A stretch of 64,000 bases of DNA, from assembly GCF_019175385.1 (NCBI RefSeq), contig NC_083345.1:6487205-6551204 (forward strand). The letters are read 5' to 3'. Made by a program: the position numbers and the translations under genes. Origin of the DNA: Lycium barbarum (lineage: Eukaryota > Streptophyta > Magnoliopsida > Solanales > Solanaceae). Each line of letters starts with the position of its first letter. Position 1 is the stretch's first letter. Positions 1-12,129 of this stretch are shown here, in pieces. A model generated the notes under the pieces. That model was not told the DNA's origin. It saw only the letters and a list, made by a program, of their open reading frames with translations, and did no database searches.

Positions 1-1116
1 ATGCACCGCCCTTTGTAATTTCTGCATAAGGCTGAGCACTGCCTTTCATATATTACATGGGCCATGCACCGCCCTTTGTAATTTCTACATAAGGCTGAGC
101 ACCACCTTTCATGTTGCATGGGCTGCGCACCGCCCATTTAAATTTCTGCATAAGGCTGAGCACCGCCTTTCATGTTGCATGGGCCATGCACCGCCCTTTG
201 TAATTTCTGCATAAGGCTGAGCACCGCCTTTCATATGATGCACGGGCTGCGCACCGCCCTTCGCATCGCTTTCATATGTTACATGGGCCATGCACCGCCC
301 TTTGTAATTTCTGCATAAGGCTGAGCACTGCCTTTCATATGATGCACGGGCTGCGCACCGCCCTTCGCATCGCTTTCATATGTTACATGGGTCATGCATC
401 GCCCTTTGTAATTTCTGCATAAGGCTGAGCACCGCCTTTCATACGATGCATGGGCTGCGCACCGCCCTTTGCATCGCTTTCATATATTGCCTGGACCATG
501 CACCGCCCTTTTTAAATTTCTGCATAAGGCTGTGCACCGCCTTTCATATGATGCATGGGCTGCGCGCCGCCCTTTGCATCACTTTCATATATTGCCTGGG
601 CCATGCACCGCCCTTTTAAATTTCTGCATAAGGCTGAGCACCGCCTTTCATATGATGCATAGGCTGCGCACCGCCCTTTGCATCGCTTTCATATATTGTC
701 TGGGCCATGCACCGCCCTTTTTAAATTTCTACATAAGGCTGTGCACCGCTTTTCATATGATGCATGGGCTGCGCACCGCCCTTTGCATCGCTTTCATATA
801 TTGCCTGGGCCATGCACCGCCCTTTTAAATTTCTGCATAAGGCTGAGCACCGCCTTTCATGTTGCATGGGCTGCGCATCGCCCATTTAAATTTCTGCATA
901 AGGCTGAGCACCGCCTTTCATGTTGCATGGGCTGCGCACCGCCCTTTGTAATTTCTGCATAAGGCTGAGCACCGCCTTTCATATGATGCATGGGCTGCGC
1001 ACCACCCTTTGCATCCTTTTCATATGTTACATGGGTCATGCACCGCCCTTTGTAATTTGCACCGCCTTTCATATGTTGCACGGGCCGCGCACCGCCCTTT
1101 GAAAATTTCTGCATAA
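1..1116. repeat. GC-richer tandem array, about 104 bp unit
   Basis: The motif ctgcataaggctgagcacc recurs near 21, 91, 148, 208, 311, 415, 519, 623, 728, 832, 890 and 952. The main spacing is 104-105 bp, with some half-units of about 58-70 bp. Each unit is built from two related sub-blocks that both contain gcaccgccctt. The array is open in several frames on both strands because its period is nearly a multiple of three, so its ORFs are not evidence of coding. It lies upstream of a retrotransposon polypurine tract and LTR and may be the 3' untranslated part of that element. The left end is outside the window. Confidence 0.9.
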
Positions 1117-1345
1117 GACATCGCACCGCATCTGCCTTGTTTTATTATTATTATTTTCTTAATGCCCCTGCGTATGCTCGCAGCCGCATTGCACTGCACC
1201 TGCATTGCTTTATTATTTTCAAATGCCCCTGCGTATGCTTGCAGCCACATTGCACTGCACCTGCATTCACGCCAAAGCAAAGGCATCATCTTCTGCACCT
1301 GCATTCTTCGCCGAAGCAAAGGCGTTACATAGCATGACATCCCGA
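1117..1345. repeat. degenerate short repeats flanking the array
   Basis: Two copies of an approximately 60 bp block containing tgcccctgcgtatgct and cattgcactgcacctgcatt (about 1161-1206 and 1224-1266) are followed by two copies of a block with cgccaaagcaaaggc or cgccgaagcaaaggc (1270-1325). They link the main array to retroelement-like sequence. No gene is seen. Confidence 0.6.
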
Positions 1346-1899
1346 ACTACAATCGGTCTGACTCCCATCCCAGGGATATGTAGGTAGCTCAAATTTGAGC
1401 ACGACCGTTCTTCATCCTACACTTGCTAGGACCATTCTAACAACACTGGGGCAAAATTTTGATTGGACGATCAAAATTTGCCACAACATCCATTAGTTAT
1501 CGCCTTTCGAACTACATTGACCTGATTCTCGTGATTGACGAGATATGTAGGAAGCTCTATGCAGAGTTTGGTCAAATCGGGACGAAAATCATTCTTTCCC
1601 CAGCAAGTATACAATCTTGCACCCCCCTAGCGTCTCGTGACTTGACACTGGGGCAATTTTGGAAGCGATGACGTGGGTACGCGAATGTTTTCGACCCTGA
1701 ACAATTCTTCCCCTTTTATCATTCTTCTTTTTATCAAAACCCTGCCGACGAACTAAGAGTATTGTCAAAGCTCTACCAACGTTTGGCTTCTTTCTCCGTA
1801 CGTATCCTTTTAGCAATTCTTTGTCGAGCCAAAATAGGCTAAATGTCAACGTCTTCGTCCAAAAACTCTTTCATCGTCTCCGATCGAAGAGGGACAAGT
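1346..1899 (+). mobile_element. 3' internal region and polypurine tract of an LTR retrotransposon
   Basis: This non-coding stretch ends in the purine-rich tract gaagagggacaag immediately before TGTTGACACC. That arrangement is expected of a polypurine tract directly upstream of a 3' LTR on the plus strand. No gag or pol frame is visible here, so the coding part would lie left of the window. The family is inferred to be a long Ty3/gypsy element of Tat/Ogre type, from LTR length and layout only. Confidence 0.6.
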
Positions 1900-4623
1900 T
1901 GTTGACACCTAATTTTGGCTCGACGTGCTTAAAATTAACATTTTGGGGGGCCCTGATTCGTTAAAGAGCACGAAATACATGTTTTACACATTTTTACATT
2001 TTTTCAACAATTTATTGATGATTATCCTTATTTTAGGAATTTTCTCGATTTATTGTCATTTTTCAAGAATCATTATTTTGCACATGTACAACGTAATATT
2101 ATCATTTTCGTGAAATTTAAATTGTTTCTTAATTTTATAGCAATACATTTTCATATCTTGCACATTAATATTTATATTTTATACTTACGTTATTATTTAT
2201 ACAGGTATTAATTAATTATATTTTAGTGCAGTCCGACAGTGTAGAAAAAAATTGGAGCAATTAATTTTTAAACGCGGAGCAAGAATTCGATCAAAGTAAA
2301 GGTCTTATCACTTTTTAAAAAAAAAAGTTGATTGAGGTGATGTGTTGGGGACAAAGGGGTATGGTTTCATTATTTTTGGGCATAATAAGGGGTGTTTGTT
2401 TATATTATAAGAAAAAGGAGGGGTTAATTTAATGATGGAATCCAACACATATTTGCACAACACACTCCAAATTTTCAGATTTTGGTTCTCTCTTCTAAAG
2501 CCCTAAAAGCATCTCTTCTCCTTATTTCTCCAAGACAGCCGCCAGCCCACCTAAGCTCCGACGAGCTCCCCGACGGCGTAACCACCACAACTCCATCTCC
2601 ACAACACCAAACGAACAATCAACCGACACCCCTTGCTTCTCCTTCGTCTTCATCACTGCTCCGGTGAGGAGCTTCTAGCTCTGATGAACCGGAGCAGTCA
2701 ACAATGAATATCACAACCCAGTCTGCTCCTTCCTTCCTTCCTCTTCTTCTTCTTCTTCTTCTTCTTCTTCTTCTTCTTCTTCTTCTTCTTCTTCTTCTTC
2801 TTCTTCTTCTTCTTCTTCTTCTCCTTTGCTTACTCTTTTGAGTTTTCTGATATTTTCTTCTTAGGATCCTTTCTTGTTTTCTCCACCAGTTTCTGCTCTT
2901 TGTTAGGTTTTGATATCTTGGGTTTTAGTCTTTGTGGCTAAAACTCATTAAAAATCCAATCGTTTTTTCCAAATCTGCTCCTTTTAAGCTTTGATTTCTT
3001 GGTTTTTTTAATCTTTGTGGTTAAAACCCATTACAGCTCCAAGCTTTTCTCCAATTTCTAGGATTTTAGTCTATTTGGCTGAAACCCATTAAAGATCTAA
3101 GCTTTTATCATCTATGTTTTTAATCTTTGAGGGTGAAAACCATTAAAGATTCAAACTTTTTATACCAATTTGTTAAGGACTCTCTGTTACTTTGTTGTGG
3201 TAAAAATTAATGCTCCATAGAAATTTATTCATGTTCAAGATTCATGTCTCCAGTTCTTAATGAAATCCTTCGTTCCGGTTTTATAATCAGTTCATCTCTT
3301 AGACGTAGAACCCATCTTGTTCAATCTTTCTCAGTTTGTTTCCTCTACTGGTTTTTATGTGTTCTCAGAATTCATCACTTCCCCATAAAAATATCTTGAT
3401 CCATAGTTAAATTAATTAATCTAGTATACCATATAATTAGTACTTTTTTTTCAGGGCCTAAAATTTTAATATTTGTACATATACAATACTACTACTACTA
3501 CTACTAGTAGTACTGCTTATTTTATGATGCCTACTTCTAGTGGTAATTCATCAGGTTCAACACAGATTCAGAACTCAGGTTCTGAAGGAGATTTGCAGGT
3601 TTTAATGATGGCCGATGAAGAAATTTCCGTCGATTTCCAAGGCCTTCCATGTACAAAGACGGGTTTTTATTTTAAGTTTATTCATTATTTCTTTAATTCA
3701 TCCGATAGTTATTTATTTTCTTACTAACATTTTTATTAAGTCTCACGCAGGTATCCGGAGTTACTTTTTGAAGATGGCACTCAAAAGAAGTTCAAATAAC
3801 TTCTTAAATTCTTTGTTTATATTTTCATTTACATTCTTAAATTATGCAAGCATAAAATATAGTGAAACTTTACTTTTTAGGGTGTAGGTTGGTTGTATTT
3901 ATTTATGATCTGCTTAGGTGATTTAAATTTTATGTGTTTTAGACAAATTAATTTTAGGCAGTTATTATTTTTGTAGCTAATATTCTTATAGTTATCATGT
4001 TTCGCTAGAGTTTTAATTCAATAGCTTAGCACAATTAAGTGAATAAATAGGGTGATTTGCCTCAATATTTAGGCTTTAGAATGTACTCTCATAATTAATT
4101 GATTAGGCGTACATACTTAACTAGTTAAATTAGTTAACTCACTTCGAGTGCAAAATAATTTCATGTCCATTTTCTTTTTATACCTTTGTCACAAACCCAA
4201 GTTTCTAAGTTGCACATAACCTTTTTTAAAAAAAAGTAATTATTATATCACATATGTAAAAAATACATATTGCACGATTATTTATGTGAATAGTCATATT
4301 AGTTATTCTTTAGTCTAAATTCTACTAATTTTTGTAAGTAATAATCAAGCCTTTTTACACATCCCTCGAATAGTTAAATTGGTCCAGCCGGGAACCACAT
4401 TTGTGGATTCTGAAGGATGCCTAACACCTTCCCTTCGGAATAATTTGAACCCTTACCTAGAATCTCACTTATTTTCGTAGACCATGTTAAGCTGCATATG
4501 TTAATAATTTATAGGTACCCTAGTATACCTTAAATGCTAGGTGGCGACTCTGTACATAATTAATTATTTTAGAGTCCCATAAGTTGTGCTTTGTTTAGCC
4601 TTTGGTAAAAATAGGGTACAACA
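1900..4623 (+). repeat. long 3' LTR (2724 bp), Ty3/gypsy-like
   Basis: The block begins TGTTGACACC and ends GGGTACAACA, giving the paired TGTTG/CAACA termini of an LTR, and it follows a polypurine tract. It contains a CTT microsatellite and several short spurious ORFs (for example 3473-3727) that resemble no protein I know. The matching 5' LTR is not in the window, so no target-site duplication can be tested. The last 250 bp, with a characteristic ggtggcgactctgtac segment, look like the conserved 3' part of a Solanaceae LTR family. Confidence 0.65.
2742..2821. repeat. (CTT)n microsatellite
   Basis: About 26 uninterrupted CTT/TTC triplets lie inside the LTR at 1900-4623, next to a short TTCC run (2729-2741). 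It is likely to be length-variable. Confidence 0.95.
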
Positions 4624-4919
4624 GTGATGAATTAATAAAAGGGAACATTTAGTAGTCATCTAACACTTAGAACATTCAAGAAAACTTAGAAGGAGAAAAA
4701 CAAAAGAAAGAAGAGCAAAAAAAAAAAGAAGGCCATTCGGCCATGTCCATGAAATTTTTGCCCCTTGAAATCTTGTCCCAAAAATTATTTTCTTGTGGTA
4801 TTCCTACTAATTTAAGGGTCCTCTACAATGTGGTGAAGTTGTTTCGGAAGATAGGTTCCTCAAAAAACATTGAATTGACAATCATGTTGTTGCTACATAA
4901 TTTAAACTCACGTTGATAG
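4624..4919. other. unassigned spacer between two LTR blocks
   Basis: AT-rich sequence with an A-rich purine run (about 4683-4732). No coding frame, terminal repeat or RNA gene is recognised. It may be flanking DNA of either neighbouring element. Confidence 0.4.
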
Positions 4920-7688
4920 TGTTGTATCCCATATTTTGAACGTCGGATTATTTGTAAGCTGAGGTGGGGCCCACACATCGAGATTTTTTTCGGAACATCT
5001 GAAAAGTTATATGAATCACATATGTGAAGTTAAACACAACTCACGAAGGACCCTTGGGCCAAATCAAAGTAGAAGCCCTCCAAACGAATATTTTTAAGAA
5101 AACGTTTTCGGGTGACCTGACTTCGAGGGGCAAAAACGGTATTATAAGTTTGGAATTTGGAAAAATATCAAGAAATAGAAGTTGTAGATAATTTAATTAT
5201 CTTTCCAACCATAGTTCGTGGGCTCCAAGGTGACGTCTGGACAAGGAGATATGAACGTTTTAAGTCCGGAAGGTCAGTGGGCTAGGCCCAACTCGGGCCC
5301 AACCGGGTTAGGCCCATGACCCATGTTATATAAGTGATATTTCAGCACTTCCCTCCTTATTTTCAGAACTGGAACAACCAGAAAATTCTGGAGATAGAGA
5401 GAAAAAAAAAAGCATTGGAGAAGAAAAATCAATTTTGACCAAAATCCGAGCCCCGAATCCCGAAGCCCATGAAGGGAAAAGTGTTGTACGCTGCGTTGTC
5501 TTCAATTTGAGTTAAAAATCAACCAAGGAGGGGGGTGATAACGTGGTGGCTGAATTCTTAAGGTATGGATAAGGCTCCTTTTCATTGCTAACAAGTTTAT
5601 TTAAAGTTTTAACGAATTAGAACGGGAAAAATAGCGATATAAATTCGTCCGTTGGTATTGTGAATTATGGAATGAGATTTGAAGAGAATTTTGGATGAAA
5701 ATAAATGTAGTTAACTTGTAGAATGTGGAGGATGTTGCTATTGATGTTGTTAGTATTAATTTCGACTTCGTTACGGAAATAAAAATTACGAAATAGTTAT
5801 ATCGCGAATTGGTTGGTTGGAAAATTTGGAAAATAATGTGTGGGCTATTCTATGGAATATTTTGGAGCTGGAAATATTATGGATAATGGTGGGTGTTGTT
5901 GTTGATATTGTAGCCGAGTTAAATTCTCGGGTTTTTTGTTGTATTTTTGGCCGAGTTGAATTCTCGGGGATGTTGAATTTATAGGGGAGATGCTGCCCAA
6001 ATTTCTGTAGACATGTATGGATTTAAGATTGAATTCATAAAGGCTTATAATTAATATTTGGTAATTGTGACCAATTGTAGATTTCGGAGGAAACGGGATT
6101 TGAGTTTGGACAAGCGTAAAAAGCAAATAAGGTATGTAAAGCCTTACCTTTTCTTTCTTTGGCATGTCTTAGTCATAATAGGTTATGACACGAGCCTCGG
6201 GGGAAACTCCATTCCTAGAAACTCGAGCTTAGATTCGGCCCTTAAACATTCAATGTAATTGAATTATGAACCCATGTTTTGTTGGAAAAAAAAAATATGT
6301 TTGAACACTTTTACTTCTAAAAGAGTCTTGCGTCATAAAACGTCCATAACTTCCACATATAAATTCGGAATGCCCCGAAACTTGTTGCAAATGAATCCAT
6401 AAAGCCTAAGGTTCGTAACTTATGTACGCCACCTCGGCTTGACCCGAGGTGGGCCCACTTTTCCCTAACCCTTTCCATATGGTTCTATTAGACTTATTTT
6501 CGAGCGACATTCAAAAGAAACTTTTGACTATTATTCCGATTGTCATCAAAAATTGTTTTAACTATTCTATGGAGACCTATGATATATTTTGACATGTACA
6601 AATGAACTCAGAATTTTTGTTTTGACATAATCCGTTGTATCATCCGAAAGGTACGTATTATGACTACCGTTTGATTTCTTTTCTAAATGGCCTATCGTTC
6701 GGATTACTTTGTCGAGTCTTTTCAAATGTTTTATGATGTATATAGTTTCCCACTACTCTACTCGTGGATGCCTCAATGCTTCCTTCACTGAGCCCGGGCC
6801 AGGATATGTTATCACGCGTATTCCACTGCATTGTTCGCCGTGCCTCGATGTGAGGGGGCAGGTATATCTGTACATGGGTTGTGGAGTATGCTGTGCCATG
6901 TACATATATTCTGATATGTTACGATATGATATGATATGGCCATCTGATATGTTATGATATGTGCACATTCTGATATGATATGATATGTTACGGAGCTATT
7001 CCCTACTCTGGAGTATGATGTGTTGTGGCGCCAGTGACGGGGTGGCGACCACGTTCTGTTCACCGAGTCCCATAATGGGGCCGGATATGGCATATGTTTT
7101 GACATGCATTATCTATGTTATATGAGTAAGCATTTCTGATATTCTGATTATTGCACTCATTTTCTGTACTTCCTGTTTCGGTTATGATTCTGTTTATTAT
7201 ACTTCATGCTTTACATACTCAGTACATATTCCGTACTGACCCCCTTTTCTTCGGGGGCTGCGTTTCATGCCGCGCAGGTACACCCAGATGATGTGGAGTT
7301 ATTATAGAGGATGTTCCGGCAGAGTTGGCAAGCTCCATTTGTTCCTGGGGTGCCACCGAGTCAGAAGTCAGAGTTTGTATGTGTGCTTCTTCTGGATTGA
7401 TGTTAGAGACTTTGCAGACAGAGTCGTGGGTATAGTATGTCAGTTGTGTAAGCGGCTTCGTCAGCCGATATGCCATCTTGTCTTATGCATTAAATTCTAT
7501 ATGATCACAGATTCTGTTTGATTTGGAAAATATCGAAAAGAATATTTCGAGAAGTTATTATGTATTTTATCTTTATTTGATTTTAAAAGTCTAACAAGAT
7601 TTTGTGTGTCCCGAAGGTCTGTGGGTTCGCTTGGCTCCGGATGTAGGGCCGGGTGCCCATCACACCCTAGTGGAATTAGGGTGTGACA
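4920..7688 (+). repeat. long LTR-like block (about 2.77 kb)
   Basis: It begins TGTTGTATCCC and ends GGGTGTGACA, a start/end pair typical of long chromovirus (Del/Tekay-type) LTRs in Solanaceae. No second LTR or pol gene is present, so it would be a solo LTR. A clean 5 bp target-site duplication is not seen (gatag on the left, cagac on the right), so one boundary may be rearranged or misplaced. It contains short gatatgatatg repeats around 6910-6990. ORFs within it (5845-6165, 7219-7521) have no recognisable domain and are probably chance. Confidence 0.5.
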
Positions 7689-8437
7689 CAGACCTCAAGC
7701 CTCTCGCCCATAGAGGCTCGATCAAATCCTCTGTACATGTAAGCCAGGACAGCGGTGCCCCAACTGTAACATCCCAGCTGGTGTAGATCCTCAATAAAGA
7801 GCAGATACCTCATGCTCATATCCGCACCCGACGTGTTCGGGAACATGATGCCCCCGAATATGATGAGAAGATATAAGCGAGCACGTCGGTCAACATCAGC
7901 CTGAGGCGTCGCCTCGTCGATCGGACCCTGCAGATCTACGAGGCGCAAGTGAGCATGGAGGGAGGACAGTAACAACCGACTCTATCCACGCATATCTCTC
8001 TCTAGAGGCTCGAAACCAGTGAGCCTAGTCAACTCCTGGCGATACGGCAGCATCTCCGGAGGCTCCACTTTATACAATGCCTGTCCATCAATCTGTAGAC
8101 CATAAATTACCTCGACATCCTACAGGGTGATGGTAGCCTCGCCAGTGTGGAAATGAAATGTATGGGTCTCCGGTCGCCAGCGCTCAATCATGGCCGTCAC
8201 TAGAGCCCTATCGTGCACAGGCCGACCAACCTCGATGCACCGGTAGATACCGCCCCGACGTAGTATATCTATGACACGGGGATGTGGGGGAGTAGCCTTT
8301 AGAATATCCCATGCTGACTACCCCGAACGGGTACGGACCACTCTACTAGAGGATACCGACGCATCCCATACATACTGGGACCTATGCTCATGCTGTAGAT
8401 AAAGTACCTCTCTGTTGTCAAAGGGCCCCGGCTCCAT
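7689..8437 (-). pseudogene. MAIN-like / plant mobile domain (PMD) pseudogene fragment
   Basis: Reading the minus strand from the ATG at 8437 gives one continuous frame resembling the aminotransferase-like plant mobile domain of MAIN-LIKE1 and long-form PP7 proteins: MEPGPFDN near the start, then WRPETHTFHFHTGEATITL, GLQIDGQAL and LRLVDLQGPIDEATPQADV. Family knowledge: MAIN and its paralogues act in the nucleus on genome stability and silencing, and PMD domains are often carried by transposons. The frame has three in-frame TAG codons, at about residues 36, 108 and 152, two of which sit where CAG or TGG would fit. The reading frame is cut at 7688 by the LTR-like block, so the 3' part is missing. 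No intron is visible. It is non-functional. Confidence 0.7.
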
Positions 8438-9170
8438 GGTGGTGTCCTATCTATTTTAGGAATTTTAAATTAATCATTAATACATGAAGTAAGGATTAAA
8501 GTGGTATATTTTTTTATGCATTTTAAATTAATCATTATTTTTTTAATTAATCTCTAATATGTAGTATTAGTTATTAATCTTTTACCGAGAAATTATACAA
8601 AGGATTGAATCCTAAACTAAGGATTTTCAATTTCTAATTAGCAAATAAATAAATTAGCAATTAAAGATATAAAGATTAATAATTAACAAATCAAAAAATT
8701 AACAGTTAGCTAGCAAAAAATTAGCATATAATTAATAAATAAACAATTAACTAACTAATCAAGTAAAAAAATTAATTAGAATATAATTAATAAATAAACA
8801 ATTAACTAACTAATCAAATAATTAACAAATTATTAACAAATAAACAATTGGCTTAACAAAAACTAAATAAATAATTAGCTAGTCTAACAATTGAAATAAC
8901 TAATCTAACAATTGCCAAATACTAAATAAAAAATTAACTAACTAATCAAATAAAAAAAATTAATTAGCATATAATTAATAAATAAAAAATTAACTAACTA
9001 ATCAAATACTTAACGAATTATTAACAAATAAACAATTGGTTTGACAAAAACTAAATAAATAATTAGCTAGTCTAACAATTGAAATAACTAATTTAACAGT
9101 TATCAAATACTAAATAAACAATTAACAAATTAACAACAAATAAACAAATAAAAAAAAAAATCGGGTTGAA
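8438..9170. repeat. very AT-rich region with a direct duplication
   Basis: Composition is dominated by attaactaactaatcaaa and aacaattg words. A block of about 240 bp starting near 8715 recurs near 8955 (shared words aacaattaactaactaatc, attaacaaataaacaattgg and aataattagctagtctaac), so a local direct duplication is clear. No coding potential. Confidence 0.7.
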
Positions 9171-9879
9171 AACAACCCTTTTGCGCACAAAAAAAGTGTG
9201 TAAAAGTTTTTTTTTGGTCTATATTCGCACAATAGTAATGCTTAGGTTAATAATGTAATAAAAAATCGTAGTAAAATATCTAGATTGAATCTTTGATTTT
9301 GAGTTTTTGAATTGAATTATGCGCCGCTTTATTGCGAAGAAACTTGTTTCTAGACTTCAATATACCAAAAATATTGACTTTTGGGTTGGAAATCAACAAG
9401 AAAATGACATTTTTGATCGCGTGGGACCTCAGAAAGGGACCTTTAATGGCTGATTTTTTTTTTTTTTGAATTAGGGGGACCAGTGGGGAAGACGAAGGGC
9501 CCGATTTATTTAACCCCTTTTACGCACAGATTCTGTGCGTCAAAGGACTTCAGTGTAAAATTACATTTTGGTCCTTTTACGCACATAATATGTGCGTAAA
9601 GGCTATTTAGGTTTTTTTTTAATGGGTTATTTTAGTTTCAAAAATTTATTTTTGGGTTACAAAAGTCTTGGGCCCTAACCTTGAGTGTAAATTTGACCAG
9701 GTAATGTGTGGTGGATAATGACGTTTTATACTGTGTTTAATCACTAGATTGACAGAAGAATAATTATACATATCCTTAAAATAAAGGGGCTAAAAGTGCC
9801 ATTGTCCTGTTAGTTTTGATTAGCTTATGGACTGAAGCTGCAACTCTCAAGCCCAAGTTAACAATTAAGATGAAAGATT
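9171..9879. other. intergenic DNA with short inverted motifs
   Basis: No gene is seen. Short palindromic words built on ttttacgcacagattctgtgcg and ttttacgcacataatatgtgcg (about 9518-9600) and a weaker one near 9180 suggest small hairpins or MITE remnants. Confidence 0.4.
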
Positions 9880-10166
9880 GGGCAATTAGCAGGATTATCC
9901 TTCGCTGAGGGTGGTCTTTAATTTTTGTCCCTCAAAATGGCAGTCTTTAACTTTTTCCCTTCAGGCAGAATTTGCCCATGGATAGAATTTGCAAATTTCT
10001 GCCTTAAGGCAGAATTCTGCCCATGCAAATTCTGCCTTGCAATTTTTTTTTACTGAGCTGGCGTTCGGATCCACAACCTCGGGGTATTAGGCGAAGGGAA
10101 AAATTTAAAGACCACTAATTTGAAGGGAAAAAATTAAAGACCACCCCAAATGAAGGGCAATCCGCG
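9880..10166. mobile_element. fold-back MITE, copy 1
   Basis: The block starts gggcaattagcagga and ends gaagggcaatccgc, with imperfect inverted ends (ggtggtctttaattttt against aaaaattaaagaccacc). A second copy follows directly at 10177. The internal part carries two short palindromic blocks of the form gcagaatttgc. The superfamily is not assigned because no clear TSD was found. Confidence 0.6.
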
Positions 10167-10176
10167 CAAAAAAATA

Positions 10177-12129
10177 GGGCAATTTGCAGGATTGTCCTTC
10201 GCTGGGGGTGGTCTTTAATTTTTGCTCCTCAAAATGGTGGTCTTTAACTTTTGCCCTTCAGGTAGAATTTGCCTGTCACGCCCCGAACCATGGCATGGGC
10301 ATAACACGACACTCGGTAACTAATTGTATATGACCGAGCGAACCCATAGGCTGGCTGAATCAACATGTGATATCAAAACATGCAATAATAAGAAAATATG
10401 ACTAACGCATGCTGATTTACTAAAAGTCTGACTGAAATATATTAAATGTGGACTTACTGTTTAAGTGTAGAACATCTGAAATAAATGCCATCAAGGCTAA
10501 CACATTAAAATCTGCTAATATCTGACTGACTGGACTATGTCTATGAAGCCTCTAAGGAATACTGAAAGGATAACTGTCTAAAATTGGAAGACTGAAAGCA
10601 GGATAATGCCCCCGAGGAACTGGGGCTCACCAAGCAGCTGATAGGAACTGGGGCTCACCAAGCAGCTGATACGAGCAAGTCCTAGCTAGCTGGATCATCG
10701 ACTTGTAAGTCGCGATGCAGGCCCTCAAGCAATAAAAAAAAGACATCAGCACATTTGAATTGTATTGGTATGTAAAACAACTGAAAAAAGGAAATATAAG
10801 TACTGAAACTGAAACAGAAACTGATAACTGTAAACTGAACTAAACAGGGAGGTAAGGATCTGAAGTGCTTCCTATTCGAAATGAAGAACCACCTGTATAA
10901 CTGTAAATATAAACTGTGGCCTAGGGCCCAAATAAATGTGCACAATACTGTGACCTCACGCCCAAGCAATACGCATGTATAAACTGTGGCCTAGGGCCCA
11001 AAAATACAGATACACGTGTTCAACATTAAACAATTCATGATACTGAGACTGATATATAACTGATAGCATGGTAACTGTTTCTGATTATTGAACTTAAGCC
11101 AATAACTGTTTACACACTAACTGAGACTCATGCGATATCAATACACAAGTCTATGACGATTACGTACTGAGTTCATGATATTTAAAATGATCACTATGAA
11201 CGAATTATGAAAGTATAACCCTAGAAGATAGCAGTTCTATAATTATTCAAGAAACTAGGGCTAAACTGTATTCTGAGTCAATTTACTGATAAGTATGAAT
11301 AACGAGGCTTAGGGAGAAGGAGAATCATAAACATTCCCTAACGTAGATAGTTAGCCTCACATACCTGTATATGCTCCAAAATTTGCAAGAAAGGTCTGAA
11401 CTTTGAGAAGAATCCCAAAAGCCTAAGTCTTGAACCCTTTAGATGGGTTTTCTTGAAAACTCTAGGTTAAGAACAATGAATTCTTGCTTAATGTTCATAA
11501 ATATATGTTAGAATCCACTTGTAATAGGTTAGGATTGCTTACCTTAGTGTTCTTGGTAACGAAGAAGAAGAGCATGTCGTTCTAGGGTTCAGGAACTTGA
11601 AAATAAGAAAATAAAGCTGAGTCTGTGTATTTATACTGTTCACAGAAGCGGACGAAGTACGAGCGCCAATACGGGCCGCGCCTTGTGGCTCGTACCTAGA
11701 ATGTCAAATTCTAGTGAGTAACTAATTTTTCCTGGCGAACTACGGGACAGAAGTACGTCCTGCACTTGGATCCCGTACTTTGAAGTACGACCCACACTTT
11801 ACCTTCAAATTTCCAAATTTCCAACTCCAACTCTTCTGCCTGGTTTTTTTTTCTAAGTCTAGAATTATGGTCAAAACTTAAGTTAAAGGTCCGAGGTGTT
11901 ACATTGCTTAAAGACAGAATTTGCAAATTTCTGCCTTAAGGCAGAATCCTGCCCTTGCAAATTCTGCCTTAAGGCTCAAGTTTCACCTTGCAATTTTTTT
12001 CTTTTTTCTTTTTACTAAGCTAGGGTTCAAACCCGCAACCTCGGGGTATTAGGCAAAGGGCAAAACTTAAATACCACCAATTTAAAGGGCAAAAATTAAA
12101 GATAACCCCAAATGAAGAGCAATCCGCTC
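10177..12129. mobile_element. fold-back MITE, copy 2, split by an LTR-like insertion
   Basis: The left part (10177-10273) and right part (11904-12129) together match copy 1 at 9880-10166. They are separated by a 1630 bp element at 10274-11903. The intact neighbouring copy is the empty-site reference for that insertion. Confidence 0.65.
10274..11903. mobile_element. 1.63 kb solo-LTR-like element inserted in a MITE
   Basis: The termini are TGTCACGCCCC and GAGGTGTTACA. It is flanked by a 5 bp duplication with one mismatch: ttgcc at 10269-10273 and ttgct at 11904-11908. The same start and end occur in the 2.87 kb block at 21075-23943, so both belong to one LTR family. No coding frame is visible. 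A 28 bp direct repeat (ggaactggggctcaccaagc and following bases) occurs twice around 10616-10671. Confidence 0.75.

Noticed and set aside
1..1116. CRISPR array
   Set aside because: Repeats are contiguous without unique spacers, and the sequence is clearly a plant nuclear tandem repeat.
380..1340. Several overlapping ORFs in the 104 bp array (up to 119 residues, His/Cys rich)
   Set aside because: The array period is close to a multiple of three and lacks frequent stops in several frames on both strands, so repeated peptide units are expected by chance. No start context, conservation or known domain.
3473..3887. ORFs inside the LTR at 1900-4623
   Set aside because: Short, Ser/Thr and Phe/Leu rich, driven by base composition, with no recognisable domain.
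5845..6258. Overlapping 106-aa minus and 66-aa plus ORFs in the LTR block
   Set aside because: They overlap on opposite strands, have no domain, and lie in non-coding LTR-like sequence.
4920..7688. Confident solo LTR with TSD
   Set aside because: The start and end words fit an LTR, but the flanking 5 bp (gatag and cagac) do not match, so the boundary is reported with low confidence.
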